Counted from the first letter of the stretch, positions 8,261 through 17,943 are shown. The stretch is DNA of 64,000 nt from Streptomyces sp. NRRL F-2580 (GCF_000720115.1 NZ_JOIR01000005.1:1-64000), one strand, 5' to 3'. Notes: a model not told the origin generated them from the letters alone. A program made the numbers and translations.

Positions 8261-8266
8261 CAGTCT
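8261..8266 (+). promoter_or_regulatory. -10-like box of a leaderless promoter (ligD polymerase)
   Basis: CAGTCT lies six bases before the ATG at 8273. No ribosome site is present in the 31-bp gap shared with the ku start. Confidence 0.4.
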
Positions 8267-8272
8267 CATCGT

Positions 8273-9169
8273 ATGACGCCGATCACCATGGTGGAGGGCC
8301 GTCGCATCGCGCTCAGCAATCTCGACAAGGTCCTCTATCCGGAGACCGGCTTCACCAAGGGCGAGGTGCTCCACTACTACGCCACCATCGCGGGCCCGCT
8401 CCTCGCCCACGTCCACGACCGGCCGGTGTCCTTCCTGCGCTATCCCGACGGACCCGACGGCCAGCTGTTCTTCACCAAGAATCCGCCGCCCGGCACGCCC
8501 GACTGGGTGAAGACCACCCCCGTGCCCCGCTCCGACGACGTGTCCGCCGAGCAGGTGGTCATCGCCGACATGGCCTCCCTCATGTGGGCCGCGAACCTCG
8601 TCGTGGAGATCCACACCCCCCAGTGGCCCGCCGGCAGCCCCGCCGTAGCCGACCGGATGGTCCTCGACCTCGACCCCGGCGCGCCCGCCACCGTCGTCGA
8701 GTGCTGCGCCGCCGCGCTCTGGCTGCGCGAGCGGCTCGCCGCCGACGGGCTGCACGCCTACGCCAAGACCTCCGGCTCCAAGGGCCTGCACCTGGCCGTG
8801 CCGCTGAAGCCGACCCCGTCCGCGCAGGTGTCGGCGTACGCGAAGCAGCTCGCCCAGGAGGCCGAGCGCGAGCTCCCCGACCTGGTGGTGCACCGCATGG
8901 CCAAGGCCCTGCGCCCCGGCAAGGTCTTCGTCGACCACAGCCAGAACGCCGCCGCCAAGACCACCGCCGCCCCCTACACCCTGCGTGCGCGGGCCCGGCC
9001 GACCGTGTCCGCTCCGGTGTCCTGGGAGGAGGTCGAGGCCTGCCGGACCCCCGCCGCGCTGGTCTTCCTCGCCGACGACATCGCGCCGCGGCTGGAGCGC
9101 GACGGGGACCTCTTCGGCCCGCTGACCGACCCGGACCGGGCCGGGAGACTGCCCGGCGGCCCGCCGTGA
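8273..9169 (+). CDS. ligD: LigD-type DNA polymerase/primase domain protein (NHEJ)
   Basis: The 298-aa protein is the stand-alone archaeo-eukaryotic primase-like polymerase of bacterial end joining. It shows the catalytic DLDPG motif (MVLDLDPG), the KTSGSKGLHLAVPL block and PGKVFVDHSQN. This enzyme fills gaps and adds ribonucleotides at broken ends held by Ku. In many bacteria polymerase and ligase are fused in one LigD; here they are separate overlapping genes. ATG 8273 gives MVEGRRIALSNLDKVLYPE shortly after the start, as in homologues. A four-base GTGA overlap with the ligase gene implies translational coupling. Confidence 0.92.
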   Translation: MTPITMVEGRRIALSNLDKVLYPETGFTKGEVLHYYATIAGPLLAHVHDRPVSFLRYPDGPDGQLFFTKNPPPGTPDWVKTTPVPRSDDVSAEQVVIADMASLMWAANLVVEIHTPQWPAGSPAVADRMVLDLDPGAPATVVECCAAALWLRERLAADGLHAYAKTSGSKGLHLAVPLKPTPSAQVSAYAKQLAQEAERELPDLVVHRMAKALRPGKVFVDHSQNAAAKTTAAPYTLRARARPTVSAPVSWEEVEACRTPAALVFLADDIAPRLERDGDLFGPLTDPDRAGRLPGGPP

Positions 9170-10089
9170 TCCACGTCGCGCTGGCCGCGGCCGTACGCAC
9201 CCTGCCGCGCGGGGCGGGGCTGGCGTACGAGCCGAAGTTCGACGGCCACCGAATGGTCATCGTGCGCACGGCCGACGACGTGGTCCTCCAAGCCCGCTCC
9301 GGCCGGATCGTGACCAGCGCCTTCCCCGACCTGGCCGCGGCCGCGCTGCAGCTGCCCGCCGCGACGGTCCTCGACGGGGAGGTGGTGGTCTGGCACGCTG
9401 GCCGTACGGACTTCGCCCTCGTCCAGCGGCGGGCGGCGGCCACGGCCGCACGGGCCGCCGTGCTCGCCCAGAGCCTGCCGGCCTCGTACGCCGCCTTCGA
9501 CGTGCTGGAACTGGCCGGGCTCGACCTGCGCGCACGCCCGTACGAGCGACGCCGGGCCCTCCTCGTCGACCTGCTCCTGCCGCTCGGGCCGCCACTGCAG
9601 CCCGTACCGATGACGACGGACCCGGAACTGGCCGCCACCTGGTACGAGACCCTGCCCGCCAGCGGTATCGAGGGACTGGTCGTCAAGCGGCTGGACCAGG
9701 CCTACCCGGCCGGGCGGCGCGGCTGGCAGAAGCTCCGGCACACGGACGTCCGGGACGCGGCGGTGGTCGGCTACACCGGGACCCCGCGCCGGCCGCTCGC
9801 CCTGGTGCTCGTCCTGCCGGTCGGGGACGAGACCCCGCTGGTGTCCAGCCCGCTGACGGCGGCGCTGCGCGCGGAGGTGGCGGCGGAACTGGCCTCGCGC
9901 ACGGCGACGGCTACGGCCACGGCCACGGCCGCGGCCACGCCAACTGCCCCTGCTCCGGCCACGGTGACGGCGATCGGGCTCGGGGAGGTCCCCTTCCGGC
10001 CGCTCGACCCGCCGCTCACGGCGGAGGTCCGGTACACCTCGACCCGGCACCCGCCACCGGAAGTGCTGCGGCTGCGGTCAGACCTCTGA
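9166..10089 (+). CDS. ATP-dependent DNA ligase (NHEJ, LigC/LigD-like)
   Basis: The 307-aa ligase has motif I KFDGHR with adenylated Lys at about K24, LDGEVVVW (motif III region), EGLVVKRL (motif IV) and GWQKLRH (motif V). It seals double-strand breaks with Ku and the upstream polymerase. The C-terminal OB-fold part is present but interrupted by an Ala/Thr/Pro-rich run (TATATATAAATPTAP) from simple GCCACG repeats. The start GTG overlaps the polymerase stop. It is shorter than full LigD because polymerase and nuclease domains are not fused. Confidence 0.92.
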   Translation: MIHVALAAAVRTLPRGAGLAYEPKFDGHRMVIVRTADDVVLQARSGRIVTSAFPDLAAAALQLPAATVLDGEVVVWHAGRTDFALVQRRAAATAARAAVLAQSLPASYAAFDVLELAGLDLRARPYERRRALLVDLLLPLGPPLQPVPMTTDPELAATWYETLPASGIEGLVVKRLDQAYPAGRRGWQKLRHTDVRDAAVVGYTGTPRRPLALVLVLPVGDETPLVSSPLTAALRAEVAAELASRTATATATATAAATPTAPAPATVTAIGLGEVPFRPLDPPLTAEVRYTSTRHPPPEVLRLRSDL

Positions 10090-10186
10090 CCCGCGCGGGA
10101 AGCGCGGGCCAGAGGATGCAGGAAACCTAATGCCGGATTGCCGGATTGCCGGATTGCCGGAATGCCGCATCGCTGCATCTGCCGGG

Positions 10187-10582
10187 TCAGGCGTGTGCTC
10201 CACGCCCCGAGTCGGGGGGAGACCCCGGCTGCGGGTGCGGGCCCGGTCCTTCGGGCTGCTCGTACCCCGACTCGCGCTCCTTCCGGACCTCCTCCGGATG
10301 GGTGGAGGTCGTGGAGCCGAAGTTTCCGTACCCCTGCATTTCGTGCGGCCTCAGTCCGCCATTGGGCATCTCCACAGGGTCCCGCTCCTCGCGGACCTCG
10401 TAGACCGCCCCGCCCTTGGGCAGATGCGGCTGGTCCTCGGCGTGGGGCGGGGGCGGCTCCTTCGCCCGAACCCGCTGCCCCAGCTTGAAGCCGCCGAGCA
10501 GCATGCCGACGACGGCTAGTCCGGCGAAAATGAACCACGCGATGTCGGAGAGGATCGCGTCCACACTCAGGATCATGTCCAT
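10187..10582 (-). CDS. DUF6479-family small membrane protein
   Basis: The 131-aa protein has one N-terminal membrane segment (about residues 14-33, IAWFIFAGLAVVGMLLGGF) followed by a basic stop-transfer and a hydrophilic tail containing GGAVYEVREERDPVEMP and a G-Y-G-N-F-G block. This layout matches the Streptomyces DUF6479 family as I recall it. Function is unknown. It stands alone between the ligase gene and XdhC, both pointing other ways or separated by repeats. Confidence 0.7.
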   Translation of the reverse strand: MDMILSVDAILSDIAWFIFAGLAVVGMLLGGFKLGQRVRAKEPPPPHAEDQPHLPKGGAVYEVREERDPVEMPNGGLRPHEMQGYGNFGSTTSTHPEEVRKERESGYEQPEGPGPHPQPGSPPDSGRGAHA

Positions 10583-10860
10583 GCAGCCCAGTTTTGCGCA
10601 CTTCGCTCAGATATGCGCACTTCCGACCAGATGCCCTACGGCATCCGGGGCACGTGCAGTGGAGAAGGCCAGGAACCAGCGGCGGATCCGGGCGGGCACC
10701 GAAGGGCGGTCCCGAGGGCCGACCCCGCGGACCGAAGGACGGCTGAAGGGCGGACCCGAGGGCGCATCCAGCCGCGGAGCCGAGGGTGGCGCCAAGCGCA
10801 GACCCAGCGCATCCAGCCGCGGAGCCGAGGGTGGCACCCAGCGCAGACCCCGGGGCCGAC
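10583..10860. repeat. Intergenic region with two 45-bp tandem repeats
   Basis: Two 45-bp units at 10762-10806 and 10807-10851 differ at only a few bases; both contain GCGCATCCAGCCGCGGAGCC and GAGGGTGGC. Looser copies of the GGGCGGACCCGAGGG type precede them. Being a multiple of three, the array stays open in several frames, but no gene is supported. It lies downstream of the XdhC gene. Confidence 0.7.
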
Positions 10861-11901
10861 CTAAGGATTGATGGGCCCGTCGGCATCCCGCAGCACCCCC
10901 GCCTTGCGGGACCCCAGCACGCCCAGGATCTCGGCGCAGATCGCCAGGGCGGTCTCGGCCGGGGTGCGGGCCCCGAGGTCCAGGCCGATCGGACCGTGGA
11001 CGAGGGCCAGCCGGGCCTCGCTCACGCCCGCTGAGATCAGGCCCTCCCGCCGCCGCGCGGTCGTACGTCGGGACCCGAGCGCCCCGACGTACGGAACCCC
11101 CGCGGCCAGCGCGGCCTGGAGCGTCGGCACGTCGAACTCCTCGTCGTGGCTGAGCATGACCACGCAGGCCGCGTCGCGGCGCGCCTCGATCAGCTTGGCG
11201 GCCTCCTCCCGGCCGGTGACCAGCGCGGCTTCCCAGCCCAGCAGCAGCGCCTGCCGCTCGATGATTTCGGCCAGCTCGCCGTTGCCGCCGATGACCACGT
11301 ACGGGGCCGACGGGTGCGCCTCGACCAGCACCAGCCCGGACTGCCCGTACAGCGCGTCCCGCCCGGGCCGCCGGACGGCCAGCAGTTCGCCGGCCCGGCG
11401 CCCGGCGTCGTCGCGCGGGACGTCGGTGGCCCGTACGACCTCACTGGAGGCCTGGTCGGCGGCTTCGTTCAGCCGGGTCACCAACGCCACGCCGACCCCC
11501 TCGCCGAGCAGTTCCCACCACTCGGCCGGGATCGCCGACAGCGGCTGGAGCAGCACCTCGGCCTGCCCGCCACAGGTCAGCTTCGCCTCGACGGCCTCGG
11601 CCAGACGCACCGACACCTCGCACACCCGCGCGGTGTCCCCCGGCCGCATGGCGCCGGCCTCGGCGATCAGTTCGGCGTCGAAGACCCCCCGGTACAGGGC
11701 GCCGACGCACTCCCCCCGCGCATCGACGAGAACGGCCCCGGCCGGATCCCGCGGCCCGAACCCCTGCTCGGTCACGGGCCGGGCCAGATAGCCCGCCCGC
11801 CCCTCGGCCACCCACTGCCGTGCCGTCTCCACCAGCTCACGCATCTGTGCCGCCCCATCCACTCCGAGCTCACTCCCCGCAAAGCGCCAGGTCAACGGCA
11901 C
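10861..11901 (-). CDS. XdhC/CoxI-family molybdenum enzyme accessory protein
   Basis: The 346-aa protein has the XdhC layout: an N-terminal CoxI-type domain, then a C-terminal Rossmann domain with VVIGGNGELAEIIERQALLL, a DEEFDVPTL segment and GALGSRRT followed by HGPIGLDLGARTPAETALA. XdhC proteins bind molybdenum cofactor and sulfurate it before delivery to xanthine dehydrogenase-type enzymes. The structural enzyme is not in this window. The GTG at 11901 has GAGG upstream, but the ATG at 11844 (MRELVETARQW) is also a good family start. Confidence in the family is high, in the exact start moderate. Confidence 0.88.
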   Translation of the reverse strand: MPLTWRFAGSELGVDGAAQMRELVETARQWVAEGRAGYLARPVTEQGFGPRDPAGAVLVDARGECVGALYRGVFDAELIAEAGAMRPGDTARVCEVSVRLAEAVEAKLTCGGQAEVLLQPLSAIPAEWWELLGEGVGVALVTRLNEAADQASSEVVRATDVPRDDAGRRAGELLAVRRPGRDALYGQSGLVLVEAHPSAPYVVIGGNGELAEIIERQALLLGWEAALVTGREEAAKLIEARRDAACVVMLSHDEEFDVPTLQAALAAGVPYVGALGSRRTTARRREGLISAGVSEARLALVHGPIGLDLGARTPAETALAICAEILGVLGSRKAGVLRDADGPINP

Positions 11902-12142
11902 AATGCGGCCTCAGAACCACCCTAAGCACGCCCCCCATCCCTACCCACCCCCCAAACCCACAGACCCCGCCCCACCTCCCTCGTACAGACCACCGGAACC
12001 GCGGCGCCGGGGCACGGCGGGAAATCACGGCCGGGGCTTCGAGCGCGCGCTGGACAATTCCGCCCCGCGGGGGCGGCGGGCTCGGGCACCATGGGCGAGC
12101 AGCTTGATCAACAACGCCCCCGTGCCCTCGTAAGGAGCCGCC

Positions 12143-14530
12143 GTGACTGACCAGCCCCAGTCCTCCCTCCGCGACCTGTTACTCGGCCGCCTCGCGGCGT
12201 CCGGGCTGACCCCCGCGGCGCAGCAGCTCGTGGCCGGGCTGCTGCCCGAGGCGCGGGCCAGGAGCGCCCGGCGGGCCGGGCCGCTGTACCTGCGATCGAT
12301 ATCGGCCGCCGGCTGGCGCGGCATCGGACCGGCCGCGACGCTCGACCTCGAACCCGGCCCCGGCCTCACCGTCGTCGCGGGCCGCAACGGGTCGGGGAAG
12401 TCGAGCTTCGCCGAGGCCGCCGAGATGGTGCTCACCGGAGACAACTTCCGCTGGCAGGAACGGACCCAGATCTGGAAGCAGGGCTGGCGCAACCTGCACG
12501 ACCACACCGCTCCCCAGGTGTCCGTACAACTGTGCACCGATGGCGCCGGCGATCCGCTGACCGTACAGAGGACTTGGCACGGGGACGGCCTGGAGGACTC
12601 CCGCACGGTCGTCCACCGGCCCGGCGGGCCCGAGCAGGACCCTCGCGAGATCATCGACGCCGAAGACCTCTCCCTCTACCGGCCGTTCCTCTCGTACAGC
12701 GAGCTCGGCGCGATGATCAACGGGCGGATGAGCGCCCTGCACGATGCGCTCGCGCAGATCCTCGGTCTGGACCTGCTCGCCGACGCCGACACCGAAGCCC
12801 GGGCCCGCGCGAAGAAGCTCACCGACACCGTGACGGGGGCCGGTGACCTGGTCCGCGCCGTCATCGCCGAACTGTCGGAGTCGGACGACCCGCGGGCCGC
12901 CGAGGCCGTGGCGGCGCTCGAAGGCCGCCGGCCGGACCTCGACCGGTTGCGCGCGCTGCTCAAGGGCCAGGTCGCGACGGACGGCGCCGAACTCGCCCGG
13001 CTGCGCCGCCTCGCCGGCCTCGAAGGCCCCGACCCGCGCGAGGTCACCGGCGCGGTCGCCCGGCTCCGGGAGGCCGCGGCCGTTGCCGAGGACGCGCGCT
13101 TCACCACCGCCGAGGACGCCCGGCAGCTGATCGAACTGCTGGAGCGCGCCCAGGACCACCGGCGCCGCCACCCGCAGTCCGCCGACTGCCCCGTGTGCGG
13201 AGCCGAAAGCCGCCTCGACGAGGGCTGGTCCGTGCGCGCCCGGGAACAGGTCGACCGGCTCCGGCGGGAAGCCGCCGAGGCACAGACCGCCCGTACGGGC
13301 CTGGACGCCGCGGCGCGGGCCGTACGGGACCTCGTACAGCCGGTTCCGGGCTGGCTCCAGGGCGATGCCTCGCCGCTCGCCCCGCTCTGGGACGAGTGGG
13401 CCGCCTGCCGGGACGTCACCGATCCGCGCGAACTCGCGGACCGGATCGAACGCGTGGCGGCCACGCTCGCCGACGCGTGCCGGCAGCAGAGCGAGGAGGC
13501 CGCGGACCGGATCGCGGAGCAGGACGGTCGGTGGCAGCCCCTCGCCCTGCGCCTCGCCGAATGCCTGCGCGCGGCAGAGGCGACGGAGGCGGCCCGGCCG
13601 CTGATCAAGCAGATCAAGGACGTGCGCGCATGGCTGCGGAAGGTGACTGACGAACTGCGCGAGGAACGGCTCCGGCCCTTCGCCGACCAGTCGCAGGGCA
13701 TCTGGAAGCTGCTGTGCGAGCGCAGCAGCGTCTCGCTCGGCTCGATCAGCCTCGCGGGCACCGCCACCGCGCGCAAGGTCGTGCTCGATGCCTCCGTGGA
13801 CACCGTCGACGCTCCCGCCTTCGGTGTGATGAGCCAGGGCGAGCTCCACTCGCTCGCGCTCTCGCTGTTCCTCCCGCGCGCCACGCACCCGGACAGCCCC
13901 TTCGGCTTCCTGCTGATCGACGACCCCGTACAGTCCATGGACCCGGAGAAGGTCGAAGGACTCGCCCGCGTCCTCCACTTCTGCTCCCTGCGTCGCCAAG
14001 TGGTCGTGTTCACCCACGACACCCGGCTCCAGGCGGCCATCCGCCAACTGCGCGCACCCGCGACGATCATGCAGGTCTCCCGTCGGACCGGCTCCGTCGT
14101 ACGGGTCACCCGGACCGACGACCCCGTCTCCCTCGCGCTGGACGAGGCCCGGGCCGTGGCGGGCGACCGCAACGTGCCGCAGGACGTGGCCGACCGGGTG
14201 CTGCCCCGGATGTGCCGGGGAGCGCTGGAAGCCGCGTACCTGGAGCCCGCACGCCGGCGGCTGCGCGCCGACGGCCACGGCCACGACGAGGTCGAGGCGA
14301 GGATCGGCAGGACGTACGAGCTCACCGGGCTGGCCGCGCTCGCGTTCTACGACAGCGGGATGGCGCCGGCCGAGGTGCTCGCCGCGGTCGCCCGGGACCA
14401 CGGGCCGTGGGCGCGCACCCTGATCGAACGGTGCGACCCCGGCGCCGGCGAGGTTCCCGCCCCGCCGGGTGCCCCCGTCGACCTGGTCGGGGACACCGAA
14501 CGGCTCGCCAGGGCGGTGCAGCGCCGGTGA
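12143..14530 (+). CDS. Rad50/SbcC-like AAA ATPase with zinc hook
   Basis: The 795-aa protein has a Walker A motif GRNGSGKSSFAE at about residue 80, two helical stretches around a central CPVCGA zinc hook (about residues 351-356, one hook Cys pair), a signature-like MSQGELHSLALSLF, Walker B LLIDDPVQSMD (about 590) and the switch VVFTHD. This is the architecture of SMC/Rad50-type DNA-tethering ATPases. AAGGAG five bases before the GTG supports the start. The next gene overlaps by four bases. No SbcD nuclease is adjacent, so this is not an ordinary SbcCD pair; a defence or DNA-repair system is possible. Confidence 0.85.
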   Translation: MTDQPQSSLRDLLLGRLAASGLTPAAQQLVAGLLPEARARSARRAGPLYLRSISAAGWRGIGPAATLDLEPGPGLTVVAGRNGSGKSSFAEAAEMVLTGDNFRWQERTQIWKQGWRNLHDHTAPQVSVQLCTDGAGDPLTVQRTWHGDGLEDSRTVVHRPGGPEQDPREIIDAEDLSLYRPFLSYSELGAMINGRMSALHDALAQILGLDLLADADTEARARAKKLTDTVTGAGDLVRAVIAELSESDDPRAAEAVAALEGRRPDLDRLRALLKGQVATDGAELARLRRLAGLEGPDPREVTGAVARLREAAAVAEDARFTTAEDARQLIELLERAQDHRRRHPQSADCPVCGAESRLDEGWSVRAREQVDRLRREAAEAQTARTGLDAAARAVRDLVQPVPGWLQGDASPLAPLWDEWAACRDVTDPRELADRIERVAATLADACRQQSEEAADRIAEQDGRWQPLALRLAECLRAAEATEAARPLIKQIKDVRAWLRKVTDELREERLRPFADQSQGIWKLLCERSSVSLGSISLAGTATARKVVLDASVDTVDAPAFGVMSQGELHSLALSLFLPRATHPDSPFGFLLIDDPVQSMDPEKVEGLARVLHFCSLRRQVVVFTHDTRLQAAIRQLRAPATIMQVSRRTGSVVRVTRTDDPVSLALDEARAVAGDRNVPQDVADRVLPRMCRGALEAAYLEPARRRLRADGHGHDEVEARIGRTYELTGLAALAFYDSGMAPAEVLAAVARDHGPWARTLIERCDPGAGEVPAPPGAPVDLVGDTERLARAVQRR

Positions 14531-14910
14531 TCCGGTCCCCCCACCAGCTCGTGGCCGCCGCCGGCGACCTGCTCACGCCCCCGCCCGGCACCGAGCCCAC
14601 CCTCACGCCCGCACTGCGCGCCCGCGCCGCGGCCGCCCTGCTGCGGCTGGCCCTCGACGAGGCCATGGACGACTTCTGGCGTGGCGTCAGCCCCCGCATG
14701 GTCCACGCCAGGGGCCGGACCAAGGCGCTCTGCCTGGACGCGTACGTGAGCCCCGCCCTGGCCCGCCAGTGGTACGCCGTCTGGACGGCCCTCACCACAG
14801 CCGGCCACCACGAAACCTACGAACCGCCACCCACTCCGGCCGAGGTGAAGGCCTGGCACGGAGCCGTCACGGACCTCCTCCACGCCATGCCGACCGCCAC
14901 CAGGCCCTGA
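14527..14910 (+). CDS. Small partner protein of the zinc-hook ATPase
   Basis: The 127-aa protein starts on a GTG that overlaps the ATPase stop (GTGA), so translation is coupled and the two products probably act together. It is mostly helical in composition, with ALDEAMDDFWRGVSPRMVHARG in the middle and a C-terminal EVKAWHGAV segment. No nuclease or known catalytic motif is evident. I do not recognise the family. Its fixed coupling to the ATPase is the main clue to its role. Confidence 0.75.
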   Translation: MIRSPHQLVAAAGDLLTPPPGTEPTLTPALRARAAAALLRLALDEAMDDFWRGVSPRMVHARGRTKALCLDAYVSPALARQWYAVWTALTTAGHHETYEPPPTPAEVKAWHGAVTDLLHAMPTATRP

Positions 14911-14940
14911 CGGCATCACGGAGGGAAGGAACCGCACTAC

Positions 14941-15407
14941 TTGGACACCCGCCACTACGTCATGGTCGCCACCAGCGGACTCGATCACGTCGGAACCGGA
15001 GCCCAGATCGACGACTGGCTGCGGAGATGGCTGAAGGAGCGGCCGAAGCAATACGACGTCGACGCCCTCGCCCAGGGGCGGAACGAAATAGCCCGAGGCG
15101 TGACCCTCTCCCACGAGTCCGCCACCGGGACGTCAGGAGCGCACGGACGCCGGCGACTCCGGGAGACCACCCCGGACGGCACCTGCCAGACCACCGTGAT
15201 GATCCGGCAGGCCGGAACCGGACCGACCTGGTCCAGCTGGACGCGGAGCACCTTCCCGACGACCCCGACGTCCTTCCCGTACCGGCCGGGACCCACCGGC
15301 TCGCGGGAAGTCTGCTCGACGTACTCCAGGCGCGCGACGGGCAAAGACGGGCAAAGGTGACGGCCCGCGGGCGGGCGCCTGCGCCGGCGCTGAGGGGGGC
15401 GGCCTGA
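14941..15407 (+). pseudogene. Frameshifted gene downstream of the zinc-hook ATPase operon
   Basis: From TTG 14941 the frame reads DTRHYVMVATSGLDHVGTG and onward to GTGPTW, then at about 15229 becomes nonsense. The other plus frame continues with VQLDAEHLPDDPDVLPVPAG, LAGSLLDVLQARDG and a stop at 15407. One missing base (TGG-GTCC to TGG-TCC) explains the break. GGAGGGAAGG lies before the start. Reconstructed, it would be a protein of about 155 aa of unknown function. A sequencing error is an alternative to a true pseudogene. Confidence 0.5.
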
Positions 15408-15450
15408 AGCGATGCGGCTGGTTCGCCCCTGCGGGATGGTCGGCCGACGC

Positions 15451-15456
15451 TAGGCT
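15451..15456 (+). promoter_or_regulatory. -10 box of a leaderless promoter (helicase-associated protein)
   Basis: TAGGCT is followed by six bases and GTG 15463. No ribosome binding site is present. Confidence 0.55.
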
Positions 15457-15462
15457 GGCCGG

Positions 15463-17943
15463 GTGAACGCGCGCACCGCCCTGGCGAAATGGCTCGGCAC
15501 CCTGGATTCCGAGCGACTGACCGCCCTGTTGGAAGAGCGGGATCTGCCGCTCGCCGCCGAGCACCGGCGGGTCACCACCCTCCCCGAGCTCGCCCAGCAC
15601 CTGCTCACCGACGAGTCGGTCGCCCACGGCCTGATGGCAGGAACGGCAGGGGAGTTGGCGCTGCTGGCCTCCATCGCCGCGCTGGCTCTGGAGCGGCACG
15701 GCCCTGCCGGCGGCGGCGATGCCGAGGGTGGCCCCCGGTATCCCTGGCAGCAGCACCGGCCCGTGGCGCCGGTGGAGCCCGCGGACCGGCTGGTCGCCGA
15801 GCGGGACGTACTGGCCTGGTTCGAGGCGGGGGAGGAGCGGCGGCGGGCGGAGCACACGCTCGGCCGACTGCGGGAGCGCGCGCTGTTGCTCCCCGCCCCC
15901 AAGGGGAAACTGGCGCTGCCGCCGCTGCTGCATGTCCGGGCCGCCGGGTTCGACGGCTACGGGCGCACCGCCACCTGGCTGCTGACCTCCGCCTACAACG
16001 CCCCCGAGGTCAAGCGGATTGCCGCGAACCTCTTCGGCGAGGGCGCGGCCCGTACCCGCGACCAGGCCCAGGAGCTGATCACCGCCCTGTTCGCCGATCC
16101 CGCCAGGGTGCGGGCACTGGTGGCGGACGCCCCGGCCCGAGCCCGGGAGCTGCTGGACCACCTGGTGCCCGGCCCGCCCCTGCTGCGCACGCACTGCTTC
16201 GTCAGCCGGTACGGGGGCCAGTACGCGGGCCCGGACTCCAAGTACGTCTTCCGGGAGGCCGGCAGCGGCGACGAGGGCACCGACTGGTTGGCCGCGCGCG
16301 GGCTCATGGTCCCCGTCGGGCCCGACCTGGTGGAGCTTCCGTACGAAGTGGCGCGTGCGCTGCGCGACGAGGGCACGGCGCCCTGCCCGCGCCTGGAACC
16401 GGAGCCGCTCACCGCCACCGCGCCGCTGCCATCCGGGTGGGAAGGCGAGGGCGGCACGGCCGCCGCGGCGGCCGCGTGGCGGGCCGAACTGGTCCTGCGG
16501 GCGCTGGCCGCCCAGCCGGTCGCGATCCGCAAGGCGGGCGGGATCGCCGTACGGGACACCCGGCGGCTTGCCAAGGCGGCCGGGGCGGACGAGGCCGACA
16601 CCCGGCTGTGGCTCGACCTCGCCGTGAACGCCGGGCTCGCCGCGCCCCAGGACGACGAGCCGGCCCCCGCCGCCCGGGGCCGCCGCCGGGGCCCCCAGCC
16701 GCCCCGGCCCTCCGCCCGCCTGCTGCCCAGCGACCGCTACGACGCCTGGGCGGCGGCCCCGCCCGCGGGCAAGCTGCTGCCGCTGCTGGCAGCCTGGGCC
16801 GTGGTCCCCGAAATCCTCAGCCACTGGCCGGACCCCGACGAGACCCCGGTCGCGCTCATCAGCCCGAGCGACGAGGACGCGGTGACCCTGCGGACCGGGG
16901 TACTGCGGGCTCTCGCCACCCTCCCCGACGGCCACGGGCTGACCGGCGGCGCGCTGGGATACGCCGAACTCCTGGTCCTCGCCGCGTGGTTCCAGCCGGC
17001 CCTGCGAGGCCACCTGGCCGGAGACGAAGCCGGAACACTGACCGGGGCGGACGAACTCCTCGACCGGCTGGCCGCCACCCTGCAGGAGGCCGCCCTGCTC
17101 GGCGTGGTCGCCCACGGCGCGCTCACCCCCGTCGGGCGGGCCCTGTGCGGCCTGCTGGAGGCGGGCGCCACCCACCACTACCCGGCCGTGCCCGGAGCGG
17201 GCGCCGACCCGGCCGCTCGCGGCTCCGAGGGCCTGGGCGAGGACCTCACCCACCGCCCCGCACTGGCCCGGGCGGTCACCACCCTTCGCGAAGCCCTGCA
17301 CACAGCCCTGCCCGAGCCCAGCGTCACCGCCCGCTTCCAGAGCGACCTGACCGCCACCGTCACCGGCGCGCCCGCGCCCGCCCTCGCCGATCTGCTCTCC
17401 AGCGTCGGCGACATCGAGTCCGAGGGGCACGCGGTGGTCTGGAGGATCACCGCGACTTCCGTACGCCGTGCCCTGGACGCGGGTTGGAGCGCCGACGAAC
17501 TCCTCGACCGGCTCACGGCGGCAAGCGAACGCAACACCCCACTGCCCCAGCCACTGGCCTACACGATCAAGGACACCGCCCGCACCCACGGGCAGCTCAA
17601 GGTCGTCCGCTCCGCTTGCTGCATCCGCTCGGACGACACCGCACTGATCGCCGAGGTGGCCCAGGCCCGCGGCCTGACCAAGCTCCGCCTGCGCCGGATC
17701 GCCCCCACCGTCCTGATCTCCACAGCACCACCGGAGGAGACGCTGTCAGCCCTCCGCGCGGCCGGCTACGCCCCCACCCAGGAAGCCGAGACCGGCACCA
17801 CGCTCCTAGACCGCGCCCCCGCCGACCGCGCACCGAGCCTCATGCCCACCCTGGACCAGGCCCACCCCCTGTACGGCGAACCGGCCCACGATGTCCCGGC
17901 GAGCGCCCGTGCGCTGGCCGCGGCGCTCACCGCGGCCGGGTAA
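15463..17943 (+). CDS. Helicase-associated (XPB N-terminal-like) domain protein
   Basis: The 826-aa protein matches the large actinobacterial helicase-associated family that resembles the N-terminal part of XPB-type helicases. It has an N-terminal LALAKWLGTL-like start, a conserved LAYTIKDTARTHGQLKVV segment near residue 690 and the following IRSDDTALIAEV. It lacks Walker motifs, so it is not itself a helicase. Such proteins occur in Streptomyces next to a separate XPB-like helicase, absent from this window. The start GTG follows a leaderless -10 box. Cytosolic; presumed role in DNA repair or transcription, inferred. Confidence 0.8.
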   Translation: MNARTALAKWLGTLDSERLTALLEERDLPLAAEHRRVTTLPELAQHLLTDESVAHGLMAGTAGELALLASIAALALERHGPAGGGDAEGGPRYPWQQHRPVAPVEPADRLVAERDVLAWFEAGEERRRAEHTLGRLRERALLLPAPKGKLALPPLLHVRAAGFDGYGRTATWLLTSAYNAPEVKRIAANLFGEGAARTRDQAQELITALFADPARVRALVADAPARARELLDHLVPGPPLLRTHCFVSRYGGQYAGPDSKYVFREAGSGDEGTDWLAARGLMVPVGPDLVELPYEVARALRDEGTAPCPRLEPEPLTATAPLPSGWEGEGGTAAAAAAWRAELVLRALAAQPVAIRKAGGIAVRDTRRLAKAAGADEADTRLWLDLAVNAGLAAPQDDEPAPAARGRRRGPQPPRPSARLLPSDRYDAWAAAPPAGKLLPLLAAWAVVPEILSHWPDPDETPVALISPSDEDAVTLRTGVLRALATLPDGHGLTGGALGYAELLVLAAWFQPALRGHLAGDEAGTLTGADELLDRLAATLQEAALLGVVAHGALTPVGRALCGLLEAGATHHYPAVPGAGADPAARGSEGLGEDLTHRPALARAVTTLREALHTALPEPSVTARFQSDLTATVTGAPAPALADLLSSVGDIESEGHAVVWRITATSVRRALDAGWSADELLDRLTAASERNTPLPQPLAYTIKDTARTHGQLKVVRSACCIRSDDTALIAEVAQARGLTKLRLRRIAPTVLISTAPPEETLSALRAAGYAPTQEAETGTTLLDRAPADRAPSLMPTLDQAHPLYGEPAHDVPASARALAAALTAAG

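Noticed and set aside
6023..8938. 971-codon open frame on the minus strand
   Set aside because: It covers the NERD gene antisense and runs out of frame through ku; low-complexity Gly/Arg composition.
12179..14401. 740-codon minus-strand frame opposite the zinc-hook ATPase
   Set aside because: Shadow frame of a clearly coding plus-strand gene with Walker motifs.
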